A stretch of DNA of 33,320 nt from Chloroflexota bacterium (GCA_018825785.1 JAHKAY010000003.1:1-33320), one strand, 5' to 3'; counted from the stretch's first letter, positions 16,554-26,121 are shown. Numbers and translations: made by a program. Notes: a model not told the origin generated them from the letters alone.

Positions 16554-17588
16554 ATGGCCCTGAACCTCCGGGAGCTCCAGGAGCAGGCCCTGAGGGAGCT
16601 TGCCAGCCTTTCTGATAGTGAAGGGCTGGAGGCCTGGAGGGTGAGGTACCTGGGGAGGAAGGGGGCTCTGCCCCAGTTCCTCCGCGGCCTTGGCTCCCTC
16701 TCCCTGGAGGAGAGGAAAACCCTGGGGGCCCAGGCCAACCAGCTGAAGGACAGCCTCTTGGAGGCCCTGGAAAAGAGACTTGGGGAAATCAGGTCCCAGG
16801 CCCTTTCTGTCCTACACCGCGAGGCTTTTGATATCACCCAGCCCGGCCGCCCTTTCCCCATGGGGCGGCTCCATCCCATAACCCAGGTAGTCCGGGAGGT
16901 CTGTGCTATCTTCTCCTCCCTGGGCTTCCAGGTGGTGGAGGGGCCGGAGGTGGAGTGGGACTACTACAACTTTGAGGCCCTCAACATCCCCCCCGAGCAC
17001 CCGGCCCGGGACATGTTCTCCACCTTCTGGATTGACTTTGCCGGGGAGAAGGGGAGGAACATGCTCCTGCGCACCCACACCTCCCCCATGCAGATAAGGG
17101 TGATGGAGAAGACCGCCCCGCCGGTGAGGGTGGTGGTGCCGGGGAAGGTCTTCCGCTACGAGGCCACCGATGCCACCCACGAGGCCATGTTCCACCAAGT
17201 TGAGGGCCTGGCTGTGGACCGGGGCATCACCATGGCCGACCTCAAGGGCACCCTCTTTGAGTTTGTCCGCCTGCTTTTCGGGGAGGAGAGGAAGGCCCGC
17301 TTCCGGTGCACCTATTTCCCCTTTGTGGAGCCCGGGGTGGACATGGCCATTGACTGCTTCCTTTGCAAGGGCCAGGGCTGCCGGGTGTGCGGCCATTCGG
17401 GGTGGCTGGAGGTCCTGGGGGCGGGGATGGTCCACCCCGAGGTCCTGGACAGGGTGGGCTATGATAGCCGGGTGTACACCGGCTTTGCCTTCGGCATGGG
17501 GGTGGAGAGGCTGGCCATGCTCCGCTGGGGCATTGAGGACATCCGCCTCTTCTTCCAGAACGATATCCGGTTCTTGAGGCAGTTCTAG
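16554..17588 (+). CDS. pheS: Phenylalanyl-tRNA synthetase alpha subunit
   Basis: Catalytic subunit of the heterotetrameric class II enzyme that charges tRNA-Phe. The 344-aa protein has an N-terminal coiled-coil region (about residues 1-85), then [28 protein letters not shown], motif 2 [23 protein letters not shown], and motif 3 [18 protein letters not shown] near the C-terminus. A Cys-rich insertion [17 protein letters not shown] near residues 266-282 is the normal family segment. It starts 7 bases after rplT and ends immediately before the pheT ATG. Confidence 0.97.
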   Translation: MALNLRELQEQALRELASLSDSEGLEAWRVRYLGRKGALPQFLRGLGSLSLEERKTLGAQANQLKDSLLEALEKRLGEIRSQALSVLHREAFDITQPGRPFPMGRLHPITQVVREVCAIFSSLGFQVVEGPEVEWDYYNFEALNIPPEHPARDMFSTFWIDFAGEKGRNMLLRTHTSPMQIRVMEKTAPPVRVVVPGKVFRYEATDATHEAMFHQVEGLAVDRGITMADLKGTLFEFVRLLFGEERKARFRCTYFPFVEPGVDMAIDCFLCKGQGCRVCGHSGWLEVLGAGMVHPEVLDRVGYDSRVYTGFAFGMGVERLAMLRWGIEDIRLFFQNDIRFLRQF

Positions 17589-19967
17589 ATGAAAGTCCCG
17601 CTCTCCTGGCTCCGGGACTATGTCCCTTTGACCCTGCCAGCGAAGGAGCTGGCTGAAAAGCTCACCATGGCCGGGCTGGAGGTCACCGGCATGGAGGTCC
17701 GGGGCGGGGGCTGGGAGAAGGTATGGGTGGGCCAGGTCGTGGAGGTCTCCCCCCACCCCAACGCCGACCGGCTGAAGCTGGTGACCGTGGACCTCGGCAC
17801 TTCCCGCGAGACCGTTGTGAGCGGGGCGCCCAATCTCCGGGTTGGGGACAAGGTCCCCTTCGCCAGGGTGGGGGCCAGGCTCATTGATGGGCATACCGGC
17901 CAGCCCCTGGAACTTAAACCCGTCAAAATCAGGGGGGTAGCCTCGGCGGGGATGGTGTGCTCGGAAAAGGAGCTGGGCCTCTCCGACCAGCACGAGGGGA
18001 TAATGGTGCTTCCCTCCGAGGCCCCGGTGGGAGTCCCCCTTTCCCAATACCTGGGGGACACCATCCTTGATATAGATATAACCCCCAACCGCCCCGATTG
18101 CCTTTCGGTGCTGGGGGTCGCCTGGGAAGTAGCTGCCCGCACCGGCCAGAGGCTCTCCCTCCCCCCCAGCGACTATCCTGAAGAGGGCCTGCCCATAGAG
18201 GGGCTGGCCTCGGCGGAGATACGGGACCCGGACCTCTGCCCCCGCTATTCGGCGGCGCTGGTGCTGGGGGTGAAGGTAGGCCCCTCCCCCTCCTGGCTCC
18301 GGGAGAGGCTGGAGGCCTACGGCATGCGCCCCATCAACAACGTGGTGGACATAACCAACTATGTGATGATAGAGATGGGCCAGCCCCTCCATGCCTTTGA
18401 TTTTGACACCCTCCGGGGGAGGAAGATCATCGTACGCCGCGCCCGGCAAGGCGAGAAGTTCACCACCCTGGACGGGGTGGAGTGGGAGCTCAATCCCCAG
18501 ATGCTGGTCATCGCCGATGCCGAGAGGGCGGTGGCCCTGGGGGGGATTATGGGCGGGCTGGACACCGAGGTCACCCCCTCTACCACTGCTGTCCTCCTGG
18601 AGGCTGCCAGCTTCGCCTTCCCCCAGATAAGGGCTACCTCCCGGGCCCTGGGGCTGGATACCGAGGCCGTCATGCGCTTTGGTCGGGGCCTGGCCCCCGG
18701 CCTCACCGTCCCTGCCCTCAGGAGGGCGGTTAAGCTCATCCTGGACCTGGCGGGGGGAAAGGCGGCCCCGGGCCATCTGGACACCTACCCTGGAAGAAAA
18801 GGGCCTGAGTCCATCTTCCTGCCTCACCAGGAAATAAAGCGCCTGCTGGGAGTGGAGCTTGTCCCGGATGAGGTAGAGAGAATTCTCACCTCCCTGGGTT
18901 TTGAATGTCTTGCGGCCCCATCCGGCCTTCAGGTCCGGGTCCCCCACTGGCGCAGTGATATAAGGCTGGCGGCGGACCTGGTGGAGGAGGTGGCCCGGCT
19001 CCGGGGCTATGACCAGGTCCCCCTCACCCTTGTTTCTGGCCCACCCCCCAGCCCCCGGCCCAACCCCATGCTCCAGCTCAAGGAGAGGTTACGGGATCTC
19101 CTGGTGGCCCTGGGCCTCCAGGAGGCCATCACCTATGCCCTCGTCTCCGCAGAGAGGCTGGAAGCGGCGAAGGCCCCCCTGGGGATAAGGGTGGCCAACC
19201 CCCTCACCCGGGAGCAGGAATACCTGCGCACCAGCCTTCGCCCCGGTCTCTTCTCCCTCCTGGCCCAGAACCAGAAGCATGATGAGCTCCTCCGCTTCTT
19301 TGAGCTGGGCAGGGTGTATCTGCCCAGGGAGAAGGACCTGCCGGTGGAGAGGGAGATGGCGGGGGTGGTGGTGGTGGGGAGGCGCCGTCCCCTCTCCTGG
19401 GCGGAGAAGGAGGAGACGGCGGACTTCTACGACATCAAGGGCCTGGCCCAGGAGCTCCTCTCCCGCCTGGGCTTGGAGCCTCAATTTCTGCCCGGCCGGG
19501 ACCCCTCTCTCCACCCCGCCCGCCAGGCGTATATAGCGGTGGCGGGAAACCCAATAGGGCTGCTTGGCGAAGTCCACCCACATCTGGCCGAGGCCTTTGA
19601 GCTGAAGGGGCCTGCCTATCTCCTGGAGCTGGACCTGGCGGGAATCCTGCCCCATCTCCCGCCCCACCGCCCCTACCGGCCCCTGGCCCGCTTCCCCGCT
19701 GTCCTCCGGGACATAGCCCTGGTGGTGGACGAAGGGGTGCCTGCCGAGAAGGTGGAGGGGCTTATCCGGGCCAACCCGCTGGTGCTGGCGGCGACCCTCT
19801 TTGATGTCTATACAGGCAAGCCCGTCCCGCCGGGGAAGAAGTCCCTGGCCTTCCGCCTTGAATACCAGTCCCTCTCCCGCACCCTCACCGATGAGGAGGT
19901 GGACCAGGCCCTGGGGCAGGCCCTGGCCCGCCTGAAGCAGGAGCTGGGGGCGGACCTCAGGACCTAA
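17589..19967 (+). CDS. pheT: Phenylalanyl-tRNA synthetase beta subunit
   Basis: The 792-aa partner of PheS, with the full domain series: N-terminal B1 domain, EMAP-like tRNA-binding domain ([25 protein letters not shown], about residues 44-68), the B3/B4 editing domain containing [25 protein letters not shown] (about 242-266), B5, the catalytic-like core, and the C-terminal FDX-ACB anticodon domain ([15 protein letters not shown]...). Its ATG abuts the pheS stop without a gap. The stop overlaps the convergent thrS stop within CTAA. Confidence 0.97.
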   Translation: MKVPLSWLRDYVPLTLPAKELAEKLTMAGLEVTGMEVRGGGWEKVWVGQVVEVSPHPNADRLKLVTVDLGTSRETVVSGAPNLRVGDKVPFARVGARLIDGHTGQPLELKPVKIRGVASAGMVCSEKELGLSDQHEGIMVLPSEAPVGVPLSQYLGDTILDIDITPNRPDCLSVLGVAWEVAARTGQRLSLPPSDYPEEGLPIEGLASAEIRDPDLCPRYSAALVLGVKVGPSPSWLRERLEAYGMRPINNVVDITNYVMIEMGQPLHAFDFDTLRGRKIIVRRARQGEKFTTLDGVEWELNPQMLVIADAERAVALGGIMGGLDTEVTPSTTAVLLEAASFAFPQIRATSRALGLDTEAVMRFGRGLAPGLTVPALRRAVKLILDLAGGKAAPGHLDTYPGRKGPESIFLPHQEIKRLLGVELVPDEVERILTSLGFECLAAPSGLQVRVPHWRSDIRLAADLVEEVARLRGYDQVPLTLVSGPPPSPRPNPMLQLKERLRDLLVALGLQEAITYALVSAERLEAAKAPLGIRVANPLTREQEYLRTSLRPGLFSLLAQNQKHDELLRFFELGRVYLPREKDLPVEREMAGVVVVGRRRPLSWAEKEETADFYDIKGLAQELLSRLGLEPQFLPGRDPSLHPARQAYIAVAGNPIGLLGEVHPHLAEAFELKGPAYLLELDLAGILPHLPPHRPYRPLARFPAVLRDIALVVDEGVPAEKVEGLIRANPLVLAATLFDVYTGKPVPPGKKSLAFRLEYQSLSRTLTDEEVDQALGQALARLKQELGADLRT

Positions 19968-21688
19968 AGCTTCTCTTTGATGGCCTGGCGGGCCAGGGCC
20001 CTGAACTGGGAAAGGGTCACGGGCCCTTTGTCCTGGCCGTCCCGCAGGCGCAGGGCCACGGTGCCGGTCTGGGCCTCTTTATCCCCCACCACCAGCATAT
20101 AGGGGACCTTCTCCAGCTGGGCCTGTCTTATCTTCTGTTGCATCCTCTCCGGGCGGCTGTCCAGCTTCACCCGCAGCCCCGCCCTCTTGAGGGCCTTCTC
20201 CACCTTCTGGGCATAGGCCAGGTGGCGGTCGGCGATGGGGATGAGGACGGCCTGGACGGGGGCCAGCCAGACGGGGAAGGCCCCCCGGTAGTGCTCGGTG
20301 AGGCAGGCCAGGAAGCGCTCCATGCTCCCCAGGACGGTGCGGTGGACCATCACCACCGGGTGGGGCTTCCCGTCCTCGCCGTCGTAGTTCACCTCAAAGC
20401 GCTGGGGGAGGTTGAAGTCCACCTGGATGGTGGGGCCCTGCCAGGCCCGGCCCAGGGCATCCTTCAGCTTGATATCTATCTTGGGGCCGTAGAAGACCCC
20501 CTCCCCGGGGTCTATCCCATAGGGGAGGGAGAGCTTCTCCAGGGCCCGGCGCAGGGTGGCGGTGGCCTCCTCCCACATCTCGGAGTTGCCGGCATATTTC
20601 TCCGGGCGGGTGGAGAGGCGGAGCTCGTACTCCTTGAAGCCGAAGGAAGAGAGCATGAAGCGGGCCAATTCCAGCACCGCCACCACCTCCGCCTCCAGCT
20701 GGTCGGGGCGGCAGAAGATATGGGCATCGTCCTGGGTAAATCCCCGCACCCGGGCCAGCCCGTGGAGGACCCCGGAGCGCTCATAGCGATAGACCGTTCC
20801 CAGCTCCGCCAGGCGGATGGGCAGTTCCCGGTAGCTGTGGCGGCGGCTCTGGTATATCTTGATATGGAAGGGGCAGTTCATGGGCTTGAGGATATACTCC
20901 TGCCCCTCGATATCCATGGGGGAGTAGAGGTATTCCCGGTACAGCTCCCAGTGCCCGCTCACCTTCCACAGGTCCGCGCGGGCGATGTGGGGGGTATAGA
21001 CCAGCTCATACCCCCGCCGCACATGCTCGTCCTTCCAGAAGTCCTCAACAATCCGGCGGACGGCGGCCCCTTTCGGGTGCCAGTGGACGAGGCCCGGGCC
21101 TATCTCCTCGTGGATGCTGAAGAGCTCCAGCTCCCTCCCCAGCCGGCGGTGGTCCCGCCTTTCCGCCTCCTCCAGCTTTGCCAGGTGGGCCTCCAGCTCC
21201 TCCCGGTGGAGGAAGGCGGTGGCGTAGAGGCGCTGTAGCATGGGGCGCTTTTCATCCCCCCGCCAGTAGGCCCCGGCGATGGAGAGGAGCTTGAAGGGGC
21301 CCACTTCCCCGGTGCTTTTCACATGGGGCCCCCGGCACAGGTCCACAAAGCCCCCCTGCCGGTAGGTGGTGAGGGCCCCATCGGGGAGCTCCTCAATCAG
21401 CTCCAGCTTGTAGGGCTGCTGGGCAAAGAGCTTCCTGGCTCCCTCTTTGCCTATCTCCTCCCGCACGATGGGCACGTCCCTGGAGATAATCTCGGCCATG
21501 CGCTTTTCAATCTCCGGCAGGTCCTCGGGTTTCAGGGGGCGGGGGAGGTCAAAGTCATAGTAGAAGCCATCCTCAATGTTGGGGCCGATGCCGAAGCGGG
21601 CATCGGGGAACATCTCCCCCACCGCCTGGGCCATCACATGGGCGCAGGAGTGCCTCATAGCCTCCAGCCGTGAGCTATCTTCAGCCAT
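19964..21688 (-). CDS. thrS: Threonyl-tRNA synthetase lacking the TGS domain
   Basis: A class II synthetase for tRNA-Thr. At 574 aa it is about 60 residues shorter than typical ThrS: it begins directly in the editing domain ([20 protein letters not shown]) without the N-terminal TGS domain. The editing site is intact (H13, H17, C118, H122), as are the catalytic zinc ligand region KPMNCPFH (C272), [16 protein letters not shown] (motif 2), and the C-terminal anticodon domain. No upstream frame encoding a TGS domain is possible because a promoter lies right before the ATG. tRNA-Thr(CGT) lies 1.5 kb away. Confidence 0.96.
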   Translation of the reverse strand: MAEDSSRLEAMRHSCAHVMAQAVGEMFPDARFGIGPNIEDGFYYDFDLPRPLKPEDLPEIEKRMAEIISRDVPIVREEIGKEGARKLFAQQPYKLELIEELPDGALTTYRQGGFVDLCRGPHVKSTGEVGPFKLLSIAGAYWRGDEKRPMLQRLYATAFLHREELEAHLAKLEEAERRDHRRLGRELELFSIHEEIGPGLVHWHPKGAAVRRIVEDFWKDEHVRRGYELVYTPHIARADLWKVSGHWELYREYLYSPMDIEGQEYILKPMNCPFHIKIYQSRRHSYRELPIRLAELGTVYRYERSGVLHGLARVRGFTQDDAHIFCRPDQLEAEVVAVLELARFMLSSFGFKEYELRLSTRPEKYAGNSEMWEEATATLRRALEKLSLPYGIDPGEGVFYGPKIDIKLKDALGRAWQGPTIQVDFNLPQRFEVNYDGEDGKPHPVVMVHRTVLGSMERFLACLTEHYRGAFPVWLAPVQAVLIPIADRHLAYAQKVEKALKRAGLRVKLDSRPERMQQKIRQAQLEKVPYMLVVGDKEAQTGTVALRLRDGQDKGPVTLSQFRALARQAIKEKL

Positions 21689-21696
21689 CGCCAGGG

Positions 21697-21725
21697 ATTT
21701 TACTGGAAATGGGCCCGGCTATCAA
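21697..21725 (-). promoter_or_regulatory. Promoter of thrS
   Basis: Minus strand TTGATA (21725-21720), 17-bp spacer, TAAAAT (21702-21697). The ATG at 21688 is 9 bases after the -10, so the message should be leaderless. There is no room for a T-box leader. Confidence 0.58.
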
Positions 21726-21740
21726 CGGCCCTTCTAGGAG

Positions 21741-21770
21741 TTGACCGAGGGAGGGGCTTTTGCTTATACT
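21741..21770 (+). promoter_or_regulatory. Promoter of the MBL-fold hydrolase gene
   Basis: TTGACC (21741-21746), 18-bp spacer, TATACT (21765-21770). Transcription would start about 3 bases before the ATG at 21780. The in-frame TTG at 21741 is the -35 itself and so is not the start. Confidence 0.58.
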
Positions 21771-21779
21771 GGCCCGAAT

Positions 21780-22430
21780 ATGAAAAGGTCTGCAGGAATG
21801 GTGGTGCGGTGTCTGGAGGTGGGGTCCTTTATGGCTAACTGCTACATCGTGGGCTCCGGGAAAACGAAAGAGGGGATGGTCATAGACCCTGGGGACGAAG
21901 GCCAGCTCATCCTGAAGACTGTCCAAGAGCTGGGCCTGAGAATAAAGGCCGTTGTCGCCACCCATGCCCATATGGACCATTTCTCTGCCGTGGGGGAGAT
22001 AAAGGCGGCCACGGGGGCTGATTTCCTGGTCCATGAGGATGATGCCCCGGGCCTGAAGCAGAGGGAGTATTTCTCCTCTCTTTTTGGCGTGTCTTTCCCC
22101 GAGGCCCCTCCCGCCGACCGGCTCTTGAGGGACGGGGACACCATCCAGGTGGGGGACCTCCGGTTCCAGGTCCTCCACACTCCCGGCCACACCCGTGGGG
22201 GCATATGCCTCCTGGGGGAGGGGGTAGTATTTACCGGGGACACCCTCTTCTCCCAGGGCATTGGCCGGTCTGACCTGCCCGGAGGGGACTACCAGGTGCT
22301 GATGGAGGCCATCCGCTCCCGGCTCATGTCCCTCCCCGACGATACCGTTGTCTACCCCGGACACGGCCCCGAGACCTCCATCGGCTACGAGCGGCGCTAC
22401 AATCCGTATCTAAAGGAGGAGCTGAACTAG
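21780..22430 (+). CDS. MBL-fold hydrolase, glyoxalase II-like
   Basis: A metallo-beta-lactamase-fold enzyme of the hydroxyacylglutathione-hydrolase group, 216 aa from the ATG at 21780. Metal ligand motifs are ATHAHMDHFSAVGE (HxHxDH type), HTPGHTRGG, FTGDTLFSQGIGRSDLPGG, and VYPGHGPETSIGYERRYNPYL. Such proteins hydrolyse thioesters or related compounds using two zinc or iron ions; the physiological substrate is unknown. The C-terminal glutathione-binding part of true glyoxalase II is reduced to this short ending, the usual form in bacteria without glutathione. It is followed 9 bases later by a small membrane protein gene. Confidence 0.9.
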   Translation: MKRSAGMVVRCLEVGSFMANCYIVGSGKTKEGMVIDPGDEGQLILKTVQELGLRIKAVVATHAHMDHFSAVGEIKAATGADFLVHEDDAPGLKQREYFSSLFGVSFPEAPPADRLLRDGDTIQVGDLRFQVLHTPGHTRGGICLLGEGVVFTGDTLFSQGIGRSDLPGGDYQVLMEAIRSRLMSLPDDTVVYPGHGPETSIGYERRYNPYLKEELN

Positions 22431-22439
22431 CTTTCTGCC

Positions 22440-22709
22440 ATGGAATTCCTGCCGCTGCTCTTTATGGCCGTCCTGGTGAGGTATCTATGGGCCCGCTATC
22501 TGCCTCTGGTGGCGCCCAGGGGCTGGTTTTTTTCTACGCTCGGCGCCTATCTGGGGGCCCTGGGTGGTGGCCTCCTCCAGCGCTTTTTCCTCCCCTGGGG
22601 GCCTCATCTGCTTGGGTTCTATTTTATTGGGGCCCTGCTGGGCTCGGTCCTGGTCCTCTTCGCCTGGGGGGTGGGGCCTTACATCCGGGTGTTGCTCCGG
22701 GGGAAGTAG
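22440..22709 (+). CDS. Small membrane protein, 89 aa
   Basis: Three hydrophobic segments (about residues 2-22, 28-47 and 55-80) with Gly-rich GAYLGALGGGLLQ and GFYFIGALLGSVLVLFAWG, ending in a basic tail VLLRGK. The layout resembles GlsB/YeaQ/YmgE-type small membrane proteins (transglycosylase-associated family), but the match is not certain. It lies 9 bases behind the MBL-fold gene and is convergent with the GYD gene six bases away. Confidence 0.7.
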   Translation: MEFLPLLFMAVLVRYLWARYLPLVAPRGWFFSTLGAYLGALGGGLLQRFFLPWGPHLLGFYFIGALLGSVLVLFAWGVGPYIRVLLRGK

Positions 22710-22715
22710 GGCCTA

Positions 22716-23042
22716 TTACTTCGCCTTTTTGGCCCCGGGTCTGGCCGGCCTCCCGCTGCCCTTCAGGCTCTTCACAAAATCGTCCACGGTGAGGGCTGCC
22801 ATGGTCATGGTCCCCAGTGTCCCCCTGGACCCCAGCTCAATGGCTACCCTTACCATTACCTCGTTGGTCGGAGCCTCCAGAATATTGATGAAATCGTAGG
22901 GGCCCAGCAGAGCATACTGGGCGAGGACCTTCGCCCCCATGGCCTCGACCTCTTTGTTCACCTCTTTGATCCTGGCGGGGTTAGCCTTTATGGACTTCCG
23001 GCCCTCGTCGGTCAAAGTGGTGAGCATCAAATAGACAGCCAT
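22716..23042 (-). CDS. GYD-domain protein, 108 aa
   Basis: Starts at ATG 23042 behind GGAGGTGCGAA. The sequence MAVYLMLTTLTDEGRKSIKA, then a helix (RIKEVNKEVEAMGAKVLAQY), GPYDFINILEAPTNEVMVRVAIEL and GSRGTLGTMTMAALTVDDF fit the GYD family of small dimeric alpha/beta-barrel-like proteins (the motif here is GPYDF, where GxYD is usual). Their role is unknown. The C-terminus is a basic tail GSGRPARPGAKKAK. The longer frame to 23129 has no Shine-Dalgarno support. Confidence 0.88.
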   Translation of the reverse strand: MAVYLMLTTLTDEGRKSIKANPARIKEVNKEVEAMGAKVLAQYALLGPYDFINILEAPTNEVMVRVAIELGSRGTLGTMTMAALTVDDFVKSLKGSGRPARPGAKKAK

Positions 23043-23157
23043 TTCGCACCTCCAGTTTTTTCCCCCTCGGTGGGGTAGCCGCATACCTCGGATGGTTCCA
23101 ATACTAGTCCATTCAGCAGAGGGCGTCAATCTTCCGGGGGCCAGGGGGTGGTGGGTG

Positions 23158-23166
23158 TGCTATACT
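23158..23166 (+). promoter_or_regulatory. Extended -10 of the tRNA-Thr gene
   Basis: TGC followed by TATACT ten bases before the tRNA 5' end. No good -35 hexamer is visible, so the extended -10 probably compensates. Confidence 0.45.
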
Positions 23167-23175
23167 AAATCCTGG

Positions 23176-23247
23176 GCCAGGGTAGCTCAGGGGTAGAGCA
23201 GCGGTTTCGTAAACCGCCGGTCGGAGGTTCGACTCCTCTCCCTGGCT
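23176..23247 (+). tRNA. tRNA-Thr (anticodon CGT)
   Basis: A complete 72-base cloverleaf: acceptor GCCAGGG/CCCTGGC, D-stem GCTC/GAGC, anticodon stem GCGGT/ACCGC with loop TTCGTAA (anticodon CGT, reading ACG), five-base variable loop, and T-arm GGAGG-TTCGACT-CCTCT with one G-T pair. The 3' CCA is not encoded. It sits 59 bp in front of the IS3-type element. Confidence 0.95.
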
Positions 23248-23422
23248 GTATCTGAACCCTCCCCTCATGTTGACGGTTTGTTGACGGGCCTCGATGGGGT
23301 AGGTAGTGTAGACCGTCAGCTAAAATGGGACATTTTTAAGGCCACTAAAACCGTACACTTTGGGTAGTGGCGCAAGCTCCTGATGGGGTAGTAGACTAAC
23401 CTACCGACAGAAAGGAGCTAAC

Positions 23423-23830
23423 GTGTCCCAGGAAAACAAAGACAAAGCTAACGCTGCCGAAGCCAGGACGCAGGGTACCCGGGGCTTCATGCAGCAGGTC
23501 AGAGTGGCAGCGAGGCGCAAGTACACCCCGGAGGAGAAGGTCCGTATCGTGCTGGAGGGGTTCCGCCGGGAGGTGGGAGTAAGGGACCTCTGCCGCCGGG
23601 AAGGGATCAAACCGGGGGCCTTTTACGCCTGGACCAAGGACTTCATGGAAGCAGGGAAGGGGCGGCTCACCCGGGACGCCGCACGCGACGCCACGCGCCA
23701 AGAGATCGACGAGATAAAGCGGGAGAACGCTGAGCTCAAGCACCTGGTGGCTGACCTGTCATTAGAAGCTTACCGTCTCAAAGAAACGGCTATTCCTCCG
23801 CTGGGGAACCACGCCGGCGACGGCGCATGA
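23423..23830 (+). CDS. IS3-family transposase OrfA
   Basis: A 135-aa DNA-binding protein with a helix-turn-helix (KYTPEEKVRIVLEGFRREVG, then VRDLCRREGIKPGAFYAW, about residues 32-70) and a leucine-zipper-like coiled coil (EIDEIKRENAELKHLVADLSLEA, about 93-115). It starts at GTG 23423, behind AAGGAG. Its stop overlaps the OrfB start as ATGA, so OrfB is probably made by reinitiation and not by the -1 frameshift common in IS3 elements. Confidence 0.9.
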   Translation: MSQENKDKANAAEARTQGTRGFMQQVRVAARRKYTPEEKVRIVLEGFRREVGVRDLCRREGIKPGAFYAWTKDFMEAGKGRLTRDAARDATRQEIDEIKRENAELKHLVADLSLEAYRLKETAIPPLGNHAGDGA

Positions 23831-24786
23831 GCCCCGCGGAGAGGGCTCATGTCCTGGCCCAGGTGGAAAGCCAGTCCGGGTGCAAGCGACAGGCGCTGGC
23901 AGTGCTGGGGGTACCCAGGAGCACCTACTACCGCTGGCGACAGGGGCAACCCGGTTCGGGCTACAGAGGAAGGCCGTGGAACCGGATCACTCCTAACGAG
24001 GAGCGCCGAATACTGGCGGTAGCCCGGGAGTACCCTGAACTCTCCAGCCGGCAACTCTCAGCCCGGATTACGGACTACGAGGGCTTCTCCGTGTCCGAAT
24101 CGACGGTGTACCGCATTCTTAGAAGGGAAGGCCTGGTGAAACGCCTGGAAATGCAGGTTACAGCTGGCAAGGAGTACCACACCAAGACCACACGGCCCCA
24201 CCAGATGTGGGCCACCGACGCTTCCTACTTCCGGGTGGTCGGCTGGGGCTACTACTACCTGGTAACCGTGATGGACGACTATTCCCGCTTCATCCTGGCC
24301 TGGAAGCTGCAGAAAGACATGTCGGCTGATTCTCTCATCGAGGTGATTCAGGAAGCCATCGATGCCACCCACATGACCGAAGTGCACGTAGAAGACCGCA
24401 CCAAGCTGCTGTCGGATAACGGGTCTGGCTACTTGTCCCGCGTCTTCAAAGACTACCTGCACCTGGTAGGGATAAGGCACATCGTGGCCGCGCCCTTCCA
24501 TCCCCAGACCAACGGCAAGGTGGAGCGCTACCAGCAGTCTCTGAAACATGAGGTGAACCAGCTACCCTATGAACTTCCCAGCCAGCTGGAGAAAGCTATT
24601 GCCGACTTCGTCGACTACTACAACCACCGCCGCTACCACAAGGCCCTGGGCGACGTGACGCCCGCCGATGTCCTCTATGGCAGGAGAGAGCAGATCCTAC
24701 AGCGCAGGAAGGAGGTGCGAATACAGACACTTAACCAGCGGAGGGATTACAACCAGGGCCTCAAGGAGCTTGTCAGTGCCGCCTGA
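23827..24786 (+). CDS. IS3-family transposase OrfB (DDE catalytic subunit)
   Basis: A 319-aa integrase-core protein. N-terminal HTH_21-like part (ELSSRQLSARITDYEGFSVSESTVYRILRREGLVKR) is followed by the DDE domain, with D131 in WATDASYF, D197 in LLSDNGSGY and E233 in NGKVERYQQ; the last two are separated by 35 residues as in the DD(35)E class. The HPQTNGKVER and YYNHRRYHKALGDVTPADVLYG motifs are typical of rve transposases. The frame appears intact, so the element may still be active. Confidence 0.93.
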   Translation: MSPAERAHVLAQVESQSGCKRQALAVLGVPRSTYYRWRQGQPGSGYRGRPWNRITPNEERRILAVAREYPELSSRQLSARITDYEGFSVSESTVYRILRREGLVKRLEMQVTAGKEYHTKTTRPHQMWATDASYFRVVGWGYYYLVTVMDDYSRFILAWKLQKDMSADSLIEVIQEAIDATHMTEVHVEDRTKLLSDNGSGYLSRVFKDYLHLVGIRHIVAAPFHPQTNGKVERYQQSLKHEVNQLPYELPSQLEKAIADFVDYYNHRRYHKALGDVTPADVLYGRREQILQRRKEVRIQTLNQRRDYNQGLKELVSAA

Positions 24787-25116
24787 TCGGGCAAAAGTGT
24801 TCGGTTTAAAAAGTGTCCCATTTCGCTGATTGACAACAATACAGGTTTCATTGCTTCTCGGAGGGGGTTCTGCTCGGACATGGGCGTGTCCTACTAAACG
24901 AATTGACGTTCTGTTTTCTCACTGCACAAGCGCTCTGGGGGTGGCAAGGGCTGACGGCCTACATCGGCACTCACTAACGAAAAGTCAGATCATAAATACC
25001 AGAACCATCATATCCCTGAGGTCGCCTATGAGTCATCAACCCAAAGCAAGGAGAACCCAGGGCTCATTTTACTTCTTTTCTGCAAGTGGGGCTGCGAAGT
25101 AGAGAGGTTGGGTGCC

Positions 25117-26121
25117 TTATTGGAACTCTTCCAGGAAGGCTTCTACATTCTCGCCCAGGACCTCCTGGTTGTAGCCCCCTTCCAGGACGGCGAACCTCTT
25201 CCCTTGGCAGTTTCTCTCGGCAGCTTCTTTAAGCAATTTGCCAATTGTCCCGTAGTCTTCAACTTCAAATATGCGGCCCCGGCCTTCCTTGGCTCTATCA
25301 AAGCCGGCTGATACGGCCAGGATATCGTAACCTGTGGCGTTTTTGAGATACTCTTCCAGGGCTTGCAGTTGTGGAATTCTGTCTTCTTCCGGCTTGTAAA
25401 GGTAGGTGGCACCCGTCTCAACCCAACTTTCCCCGGGTGGGGGCCGTAGCGCATCTCTACCTACCATTGGCAGGTAATAATAGGTAACTCTACTATCATT
25501 GCGGAATATCTCCGCTGTCCCGTTTCCGAAATGAAGGTCAATGTCCACAATCAAGGCCCTTCCTATCTTCTTCTCATCCAGCAGCTTCTTAACGGCAATG
25601 GCGATGTTGTTGAAGTAACAATAGTTCGAGGAATTGTTGGGACTGGCATGATGGCCGGGGGGCCTGATGAGGCCAAAAGTGACCTCTCCTTTTACTGCCA
25701 GCTCACCAGCCAAAATGGCTCCGCCGGCAGAGAGGCTGGCAACCTCATAAAGCTGAGGGTCCAATTTGACGAAGTCAATAAGCCGTTGCGTATGGACCCT
25801 TCTCAGGTCTTCTTCGCTGGTCGGTTCGGGTTTAACAAAGTCGTAAAAGCCTTCAAGTTCTTCCAAGATGGCTTCCATTCTCCCCGGGGCGGCACCTGGG
25901 AACTGTGAATAGACCTTCTGATAGTCCGGGTGAAAGATTACTTTGATTTTGGTTGCCTGAGGGGTCAAGGGAGCGGGCACCTCGGGTGTAGGGGTGGGGG
26001 TAGGTGTGGGCGCAGGAGTTGCAGCCGGCGACGGTGTAGGAGTTGGAGTTGCTTTTGGACGACACGTGCATCCGGGGGTCAAAAGCAACAGCAAGAGGAC
26101 AACGACCAAATAGCGCCACAT
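25117..26121 (-). CDS. Histone-deacetylase-fold amidohydrolase, predicted lipoprotein, 334 aa
   Basis: Starts at ATG 26121, six bases behind GGAGG; the frame open to 26361 is not supported. A lipoprotein signal MWRYLVVVLLLLLLTPGC (lipid on Cys18) is followed by a Thr/Pro-repeat linker to about residue 55. The rest is an arginase/deacetylase-fold domain: RPPGHHA (H157, H158), NYCYFNNIAIA, DIDLHFGNGT (zinc ligands D195, H197), VSAGFD (D275) and LEGGYN (Y317). In most relatives the residue after the ligand His is a second His; here it is Phe198. These enzymes cleave acetyl-amide bonds of lysines, polyamines or similar compounds and are normally cytoplasmic, so an exported lipid-anchored form is unusual. 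Confidence 0.88.
   Translation of the reverse strand: MWRYLVVVLLLLLLTPGCTCRPKATPTPTPSPAATPAPTPTPTPTPEVPAPLTPQATKIKVIFHPDYQKVYSQFPGAAPGRMEAILEELEGFYDFVKPEPTSEEDLRRVHTQRLIDFVKLDPQLYEVASLSAGGAILAGELAVKGEVTFGLIRPPGHHASPNNSSNYCYFNNIAIAVKKLLDEKKIGRALIVDIDLHFGNGTAEIFRNDSRVTYYYLPMVGRDALRPPPGESWVETGATYLYKPEEDRIPQLQALEEYLKNATGYDILAVSAGFDRAKEGRGRIFEVEDYGTIGKLLKEAAERNCQGKRFAVLEGGYNQEVLGENVEAFLEEFQ

Larger units (their letters stand above)
23307..24838 (+). mobile_element. Complete IS3-family insertion sequence, about 1.53 kb
   Basis: Terminal inverted repeats can be aligned: left TGTAGACCGTCAGC at 23307, right TGTTGTCAATCAGC read inward from 24838 (10 of 14 identical), both continuing into AAATGGGACA and a TTTTTAA run. 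The ends have the TG...CA form usual for IS3 elements. Two transposase genes fill the interior. No clear target-site duplication is visible next to these ends, so the exact boundaries may be off by a few bases. It marks the transition from the dense core to the accessory part. Confidence 0.85.

Noticed and set aside
16812-18947. Long open frame antisense to pheS/pheT (711 codons)
   Set aside because: GC-driven shadow frame with low-complexity composition over two well-supported synthetase genes.
21636-21779. T-box riboswitch for thrS
   Set aside because: The thrS promoter ends 9 bases before the ATG, leaving no space for a T-box leader, and no T-box motif is visible.
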